From Asterella californica (lineage: Eukaryota > Streptophyta > Marchantiopsida > Marchantiales > Aytoniaceae): DNA of 64,000 nucleotides. The stretch is taken from contig JAYKYS010000004.1 in assembly GCA_036924285.1 (NCBI GenBank), positions 15,222,001-15,286,000 on the forward strand, in the 5' to 3' direction. This document shows positions 57,101 through 64,000 of this stretch, one piece after another (within the stretch, counting starts at the first letter, position 1; each line of letters begins with the position of its first letter). The position numbers and the translations under genes were made by a program. The notes under the pieces are model-generated. The model was not told the origin of the DNA. It saw only the letters and a list, made by a program, of their open reading frames with translations, and ran no database searches.

Positions 57101-59391
57101 CGGCTGTAAAGGATTCTCGTAAATCTCGGATTAACCTTCTATAGGTTTCAGTAGTAAAGTTTATTACCTCCACTGGAAGTAGTACGAAAAATGTACAATC
57201 ATTGTATGTTTGTAGGCTATGGATGTAAGACAGATCTCTTGAAAGTCGTTGAAAATTTCGGACATATACATAATCTCTGAAGTCCTTGACATGGTCTGAT
57301 ATTTCGAATTTAGATTTTTATTTAAATCTTGTAATTTTTGTTAAGAATAAAAGCTTGAGTGATCCTATTAGAGCGATTCAAACTTCCACCGATAATAAAA
57401 GTTACAAGGTTCAGATAGAAAAATGAAATCTTACAGTGTTGGCATGGTTTTGCAAATGAATATAACGTCTCTCGTGTCAATTTGATCATCACTCAGAGAA
57501 ATTTAGACAGAGGATGTAGAGGCCAACCCGGAACCGTTTATTACTGTGCAGATATAAATCTGTCATCATCTCATGAAAGCATTGGGTGAGAACTCCAGAA
57601 CAGAAAAGAGAGTTCTTAGGTTCAATTCTCTCTATGAATACTTTGACACAGGTTTCTTCGTGAGTCCAATGCTTTAGAAAGAAAACCCCTCTCTTTATGT
57701 ATAGGAAGTTGGCAGCTTTTCTTCAGACGGGGCAACTCCCCATCACACGTTTGAAAACTAATTAATCAGGCACTAGGATGCATTAGTTTGTTAGTGATGT
57801 CATCGAGGATGCATTAGTTTGTTAATATATGAAATCACTGTAAAGTTCAAAAAATATAAGCATGAAGTGTCAAGCCATGTCAGGGAAGACCGAACCTCTG
57901 TAGAGGTCAACAAATTTCTAGCAAATCAAATTTACAACCATAGACTGCAAACGTCTAGTGACTGTAAAATTTATGTATCACCTCTGGAGGTGATACAAAA
58001 AATTTACAGCTGAAACCTGTAAATTATTTTACGCAGTTTCAAGAATATTTTACAACCAAGGTTTGAGTGTCCTTATTAGTGCTATGATTCCTTCATACTT
58101 GGGCGTAAAATATACTTGTGATTTCGTACTCGTTATAAATTTTACGTATCACTTTCGGAAATGAAACGTAAATTTTCAGTCATTGGACCTTCGCAATCTA
58201 CTTCCATAAATGTGATCTTCTGAACATAGTTGAAAATGTGTAAATCTGACGTCTACCAACGTTTTACGGTCCTTGAGACACTCTCACATTTTGGACTTCA
58301 CGTCTACTCAGTCTGAATCTTGTATTTTTCTTACAGGGAGAGGTTTGAATGCCCTTATACTAAACAGAAAGTCTCACTTGAGGATGAATCGCGTGTAGTG
58401 TAAGGTATTCCGAGCAAGACCTGATCGAACGAAAAACATTTTTTACGTTTTTCAAAGCCACAAATCGACAAAAATCGATTTACACACCTCCCAGAAAACG
58501 AAAGATGCCTAACACTCTCCTCCGGTGGTTTCCGCGATGTTAAGCACTACATAAATATGAAAGTGGTGGGTGTGAAGAAAAGCGTCGAAATGTTTTATGC
58601 TCTATATGGAAATCTCATATACAGTATCGATACAGAGATTTATTTGATCAGCCTCTAGAACGAATGTAAGAGTTTATCAGATTCTTTTCATGATCATAAT
58701 TTCTTGTTTGATCAGACTTCTCACCTAGAGTTGTCAGTCATATAGGTAATTTTGCTTAACCACATCGACAACTCAGATTTAGCACGTTTTCTAGCAAGAA
58801 CAGTGATGTTAGAAGAGAGCTGAATGTTGGTCGCCTGCAGTAGCTGTTCTACTGTGTACCACTCAGCCACACATTTCGGCCTTCCATCACCATCCCGTGG
58901 TCCTGAGCTTCTCATGCTGGACGAGCAGTCTTTGAACGGAGATAAGACTGGTCAGCTCAAGTTCAGACATTCATTTACGCTGCCTACCATGCGAAATGTG
59001 GGGACTACCGTAGCCGCGGAGTCTGAGACCCACTCTGACGTGGAACTCATTAGGGTGCTCTCGGCGACATCCATGCTTCCGTGAATCCACTCGTTCATTT
59101 AACTACGTGGATTCGTCCTACCATTCGCTAGCACATTCCCAGCAGTCGTTTCCACCCGCGTGAAGATCACTCTGGTCGTGATGGATTTCACTTCGACGTG
59201 CTCTTCGGCTCTGCTTTCTCATGGCATCTGAAATGATTGAATATCAAGATGACAGGCTTCTACATAGTGGGATGTATAACAGTCGCTGTAGACCGTAATG
59301 AAGCACGCACACACCTGACTGCGTGCTTCATTAAGATTTCTCATTTACGGGGCCGCTGATTCTCGACCTGTTTGTCGACGTTACGTTGTAG
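54151..59391. other. AT-rich intergenic DNA, no supportable gene
   Basis: Long AT-rich tract with small foldbacks (57962-58008, 58136-58181). A minus-strand frame at 58915-58721 (SGPRDGDGRPKCVAEWYTVE) recalls a receptor-kinase juxtamembrane block but is too short to call. The missing first FRO exons should lie in 58.4-59.3 kb; none could be recognised. Confidence 0.5.
57962..58008. repeat. AT-rich foldback
   Basis: ctgtaaaatttatgtatcac / gtgatacaaaaaatttacag arms around cctctggagg: a near-perfect palindrome of about 47 bp. A diverged relative lies at 58136-58181 (taaattttacgtatcac / gaaacgtaaatttt). Confidence 0.6.
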
Positions 59392-62300
59392 GGGTTTAAG
59401 GAGGCACAAGCCGTCGTTGAAGCTGAAGCATCTTTTGCACACCGTCGTGTTTGCGAGAAGCAGTCTGGGCGTTTTGACAGTAACGGATATCACTTTCCTC
59501 GCTGTAATTCTCTCCCTCATTCTGTGGGGCTTCTTCAAGAGCTCGTACCTGGAGGTCAGGAGCACGTATCGGAGCGAGAACCAACCAGGAGCTCCTCCGA
59601 AGTACGTAAAGTTTCTAGGGGCCAAGTCGCTCGGTTGTGGGTTTTGTAGGGCCCACGCTCTTTGAGCTTCGGAAAATTCTCGAGCTCATCATCATAACGT
59701 GACTGCATGGGATCTGGATGTCGTAGGCAGTGTTCGGTCGTTGATTGGTGTACTCGGTCTGGTCTGGACTGGAATTTGGGTGCATGCGCTTACGCGCTCG
59801 TTTGTTGCATTTGCTACCTGCGCAGATGGACAATAAGTCTCGTGGAAATATCGGTGAATTTGGCGAGAGCAGCACTCATTCCCTTCGCGCTGCTGTGGAT
59901 CCCCGTCACACGAGGCTCGCCGCTGCTGCGCGTCATCAGGCTTCCATGGGAGCACGCCGTTCGTTACCATATCTGGCTTGCTCAAATCGCGCTCACCCTA
60001 TTCGCTGCCCACGCGGCCACCTTCGCCACCTTCTTCGTTGCCACTCATGAAGGCGGCCACGTAAGTCAGCCTCATCACTGTCAACTCGTCGAGCTCATTC
60101 AAAGTCCATTCGTGATTGAAGACTCGGCGCTTGCTTTCATTCATGGGGGACATACTGACGTAAATATTTTCATCCCTGACTGGGGAAAGACAATAGATGT
60201 TCTCTCTCATTCACGTGATTAACGATCCTCGAACACCTCCTTGAAGTCTGTTTTAGCATGCTGAAAAGCTTGATGATAGATTCTACACCGTGGGCTGTAT
60301 ATGTGGTGCCATAGTGGTACTGTAGTTCTGAATTCGCACAACTTCTCCGTTTCCCTCTCCATTTGTGAGCGCATCTGACATGTCCGGGGAAAGAGTGTGT
60401 ACACACTCGCCCCGCTGGGCGGGATGGGAGACTGCTCTTATGCTCTTCCAAACCTCTGCATGGACTGGACGGCTATGGGCAGGATGTGTGGCATTCACTG
60501 TTAGTTTCGAGCATGTGCGCATGCCTCAGTTTAGCGCCTGGGCCTACCATGCACATGGCTTTCCCCTATATTTCCTGAAGCCCACGGTACATTCCCGGCT
60601 CCTTTGTTCTCATCTCTCGCCTTCTGCTCATCTCCTCTCCTATTAAGACGTCTTGTCCTGTTGGCGATCAATGTACCGAGTGATACTCATTTATTCTGGT
60701 GAATAAACAGTTATCATTCACAACGCGACTGGTTTGGACTGTCCCTGTAGATCTTCTCGTGGAGGATTACGCCGGGAGCAGCGATAGTTTGTGGATTCTC
60801 TGCGCTGGTTCTGGGCTTGGTCATGTGGGCCACGGCGCTGCCGTTCATGCGGAGAAGGCAGTTCGAGTTGTTCTACAATGTGCATCAGTTCTACGTGGCG
60901 TTTTTCATTCACTTCGCCTGTCACATCGTCTCTTCCGTCTACTTCGTGGTCGTCCCCGTCCTCCTTTTCTTCATCGACCGCTTCATCCGATTAGTCCAGT
61001 CCCGTAAGAACGTGGAAATTCTAAAAGCCAGACTCCTCCCCTCTGGGGCTGTCGAGCTAAAGTTCCTCACCCCTCCAAGTACGTCTCCCTCAATTCTCAC
61101 GAGACTCTTTACGTTCATCCGTCACCTAAAAGCTGTTTACGAGTCTCTGACTGAGTGATTGACCTCCCTCTGCGTGCTCAGATCTCGTGTACCATCCGCT
61201 CAGTATAATTTTTGTGCTGCTCCCGACTATGTCGCGACTGCAGTGGCATCCGTTCAGCGTGACGTCGAATAGCCGCGACAAGAAGAGCGAGTTGGCGATC
61301 TGCATCAAACCCACCGCAGGCTGGACTCGAGGCATCACGGATATCTTCTCAGGCGGGAAGCAGCAGAGGTGCCCTTTCTCGTTCAAAGCCTCTCTCGAAG
61401 GCCCTTACGGGGATGACCTCGACTTTTACGTCAAGTGAGTCCGTCACTGTCTCTCGTTCCCCCCACAGTAATGCTGTTTATCTTTGGATGTGGATGAAGT
61501 TACTATGACGCAGTATATGGTAGCGACACTGTCGACTGGGTTGACCTGACATTCGAACTGCCGGCTCGTCCTCATGCGTGTCCAGCTAAAAACATTGGTC
61601 TTGGTAGCGGGTGGTATCGGCATTACGCCGTTCATGGCAATCTTGCGGGACATTCTGTATCGGTACAAGTTAGGTGAAGATGATCTGCCCGATGTGATCA
61701 ATCTTTTCTATTGCGCAAGAAAGCCCATAGACTTGGCGATTCTGAACACGCTCGATCCCCGAGACATTCTCCCGGACTTCCAGAACCGGGTGAAGATCAG
61801 AGTACATGCTTATTGTACATCCACAACCATCGCCGACTACCCGGCTAGTCTTGGAAACAAGCCCTCTTGTACAGTATCCTGGAAACTTACGGCGGATGGA
61901 GCTTCGTGTACGCGAGGCCGACATTCGAGGTTCAAACGCAGGCTCCGGACATCGCAGGGGTGTCGTTGCTGTCGGCCTCCGGGAGCAGTGTGTGGGTTGC
62001 ATCGACGATCGTTGCGGCTATGATGGGATTTATCGTCCTTTGGGGCATGGCGAACGTGATCTTTATCGACCGCAATGCTGCTCATTACAAAAACTACAGT
62101 GAGTCCGTGCTGTTCCTGGCCAGTGCGGTCTTGGCGGTGGTGGTGTGTACATGTGGAGGATTCATCGTTCTTTGTGGTCTATCACACTCTCTGGATCTGG
62201 CCCATCGCAAGACATGTGTGCGTCCGGGTGCAAGAGCTTGAAGAGCAAGCACGTCCGAAGAGGGAACCTTCAGTCACCTAACCACGATCTCGAATCTGCC

Positions 62301-62728
62301 CATCGTTCCCCGTGGAGAGGAGATCTGCATCTGGTCTTGAGGCCAAACTGGACCGGTAAGAAATCGATGCTAGTAGTCTTCCACCCTTCATATCCTTCCG
62401 TCACGTCTCTGGTGAAGAAGGTGTTTTCTTATCACCTCCTGAATCAGAAGTTGATGGGAGAAGATTCTGATCTCTGGTTTGGTGTCCACTGTCGGAGGCT
62501 CTACTCTGTACTAATTAGCACGGACTTCTCACTGAAGATGATGTTGTGGTTTTGGCAGAGGTTTTTGACCAGCTTACGAAGCATTTCGACGGAGAGGATG
62601 TTGGAGTGTTGGTTTCGGGGCCAGACAGTTTGAGATCAGATGTCGCGCAGAAATGTGGACATCACTCAGCTTTAAGAGGGGCAGTGAACGCCGTTTTCCA
62701 TTTTCACTCTGTGAGCTTCGAGTTGTGA
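59392..62728 (+). CDS. Ferric-chelate reductase (FRO6/FRO7-like), N-terminus not found
   Basis: Exons: 59392-59601, 59826-60060, 60751-61078, 61182 to about 61430, about 61585-61800, about 61877-62190, 62519-62728 (stop TGA); the 3' boundaries of exons 4-6 are uncertain. Transfers electrons from NADPH through FAD and two haems across a membrane to reduce Fe(III) or Cu(II). Seen: haem His pair in YHIWLAQIALTLFAAH; second pair in FYNVHQFYVAFFIHFACH; FAD box LQWHPFSVTS; SLEGPYG; NADPH box LVLVAGGIGITPFMAILRDI; distal TM helices; C-terminal VLVSGPDSL and FHFHSVSFEL. PWEHAVRYH and the FHFHS end fit FRO6/7 best. The usual CGP is SGP, and HIWLGH is HIWLAQ. One or two N-terminal exons with the first TM helix are missing from the model. 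Confidence 0.85.
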
Positions 62729-63281
62729 GCTGTTCTTTCGTGGACTACGGATACCTGCCGTCCGTCTGGTTCTCTCCAGTTCGTGAGTTCTACGATAGAT
62801 CAAAGGTATTGGCACTTCGCGGAAGCTCTGCACCCTTCCTGTGATCCTACATTGTAAATACGAATATACCATGATCGCAATAAGATCACGTAAGTCTGAC
62901 AGAATATCCAATCTGACAGAATATCTAACTCCTCTTAAAGTAGACACGAGGAAAATCGAACTACTAACTACTAACACCTGAAGACCGTAAGGTCCCTAAT
63001 CTTGGTCCGCACGAGACGGTAGGAAGAATGTAGAAGAGAAGACTTGTACCGAGCTAGTGGATAGCTTGTAAAAGTGTGTCATCGAACAGAATACTGTGGT
63101 CCTGTTCCCCATCTGTTATGGGGTTAGACTGGTTCCTTAGCAGACGACGAAGACAAACCAAATGCGCCGGTGAGTATATCAACAGAGAGAGAAAGGCCTT
63201 GATCGTGCCAAGATGTACTCAAGGGACGTGATGGAGAACCAGTTCTTGCACGTTTACCGTGCGTAGAACAATGTATGATGC
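62729..63281. other. Intergenic DNA between FRO and copia element
   Basis: No gene seen. A 17 bp tandem (tctgacagaatatcc..., 62896-62930) and ordinary 3' flank. Confidence 0.5.
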
Positions 63282-63656
63282 TGTTACAAAACTGAGAACT
63301 GTACTCCCAAATCTCTCAGAATATAGAACCTTATCTCCCACAACAGAATACTACCAGCCTATTAGAACTGATAACAGATAAGCCTTTTAAAAGTAATCAG
63401 AAGGAGAACTTAACAGAAATATTCTGAGATAAAATATATATAACTTTACTAAAACTTCATACTCATACTACTCTACAGAGAATGTAAGTTAATATACCAT
63501 TGTTACATAACTGCTGTCACCTCAAAGTGACTTACCTAACTGCTGTCACTGTGCTTTTCAGATCAAAGTCATGGTACAAGTCACCTCTTCCTTTTATTTC
63601 TTTTGTCCTTTTACCTTCCGCAGAGTTTAGATGTGATCTTCTAATGATATTTAACA
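63282..63656 (-). repeat. 3' LTR of a Ty1/copia element
   Basis: TGTTA at 63282 and TAACA ending 63656 form the inverted ends of a 375 bp LTR. A TATATATA box lies at 63435-63442. The purine tract (GAAGGAGGG on the minus strand, 63657-63668) sits directly inside it, and the RNase H end lies 37 bp further in. The other LTR is beyond the window. Confidence 0.7.
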
Positions 63657-63668
63657 CCCTCCTTCATT
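63657..63668 (-). promoter_or_regulatory. Polypurine tract of the copia element
   Basis: AATGAAGGAGGG on the minus strand, adjoining the LTR start TGTTAAATATC; the plus-strand primer site. Confidence 0.65.
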
Positions 63669-63693
63669 AGAGCATCACTTCTTTCATACGTAA

Positions 63694-63962
63694 TTAATCT
63701 CTAATATGTATAAACTTTAACTTTGGTAAGGCTTTGGTAAAAATATCAGCTAACTGATCTTCTGATGGACAATATTCCAGCTTGATTATCTTAGCTTCAA
63801 TTTTCTCTCTTATATGATGTAACTTTGTCTCCAAACCTTTTGTTCTTTCTTTGATAACCCTATTGTTAGCCAAGAACATTATACTCTGATTATCCACATG
63901 TAATACTGTAGATCCAGATATCTTTTCTCTCATCTCCAGCAATAAATTCTTTAAACCATATC
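63694..63962 (-). pseudogene. RNase H C-terminus of a Ty1/copia polyprotein
   Basis: Reads LKNLLLEM, VLHVDNQSIMFLANNRVIKER, KLHHIREKIEA, KLEYCPSEDQLADIFTKALP, the hallmark end of copia RNase H (DNQS, RTKH-like and ADIFTKALP blocks). A TGA just upstream (about 63963) and the window edge cut it. RNase H removes the RNA strand during reverse transcription. Confidence 0.85.
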
Positions 63963-64000
63963 AAGATTATAGAACCTGAACACAAGTTGAAGCATGCACA

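Noticed and set aside
58721..58915. Minus-strand frame with a juxtamembrane-kinase-like EWYTVEQLLQATN block
   Set aside because: Only about 64 codons, no kinase core nearby; resemblance too short to annotate as a gene.
58824..59084. Plus-strand frame as a possible first FRO exon
   Set aside because: No hydrophobic membrane segment and no similarity to FRO N-termini; the frame does not splice sensibly to 59392.

Overview
This window is eukaryotic nuclear DNA from a green plant. It holds two host genes with GT-AG introns: a malectin-domain LRR receptor kinase (minus strand, 46.7-53.2 kb) and a ferric reductase of the FRO6/FRO7 type (plus strand, 59.4-62.7 kb). Most of the rest is a nested pile of LTR retrotransposons. 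Introns of 49-637 bp, abundant Ty3 elements and a DNA-methyltransferase-bearing Ty3 element suggest a non-seed plant (bryophyte or lycophyte) or a close streptophyte alga. The species cannot be fixed from sequence alone.

Layout. 1-170 is the edge of a GAAGAC-rich element (family E), interrupted by a plus-strand Ty3 element D. D's 5' LTR (171-1546, resuming 6694-7326) is split by a 5.1 kb gag-only relative, B1 (1547-6689). D continues with decayed gag, protease and RT to about 11.0 kb and has lost its 3' half. After 1.8 kb of unassigned DNA comes an integrase tail from another Ty3 element (12.8-13.4 kb). Element A (13586-24302, minus, 0.9 kb LTRs) is an almost complete Ty3 element. A 2 kb solo LTR of the B/D family sits exactly inside its tRNA-Glu primer-binding site.

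From 24.3 to 43.6 kb lies one decayed host-like gene (ParB-like motif). It is interrupted first by element E (about 26.0-31.8 kb) and then by element C (31942-42921). C is the most unusual feature. It is a Ty3-type element whose pol frame carries a cytosine-5 DNA methyltransferase between protease and reverse transcriptase, and it ends in a PHD finger. Its gag is split by another B-family solo LTR. Next to its left LTR lies an antisense 5S-rRNA-like plus tRNA-like Pol III promoter module.

43.8-44.3 kb holds a long perfect hairpin and a 50 bp direct repeat. 44.3-46.7 kb and 53.2-59.4 kb are AT-rich with no gene I can support. The right edge (63.3-64.0 kb) is the 3' end of a Ty1/copia element on the minus strand.

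Five insertions (B1, A, two solo LTRs, C) all show 4 bp target duplications. The inferred order is: D into E' and B1 into D; A, then a solo LTR into A; C into the decayed gene, then a solo LTR into C. The two host genes look intact enough to be expressed, except that the FRO N-terminal exons were not found. All retroelement coding regions carry stops or frameshifts and should be inert copies.
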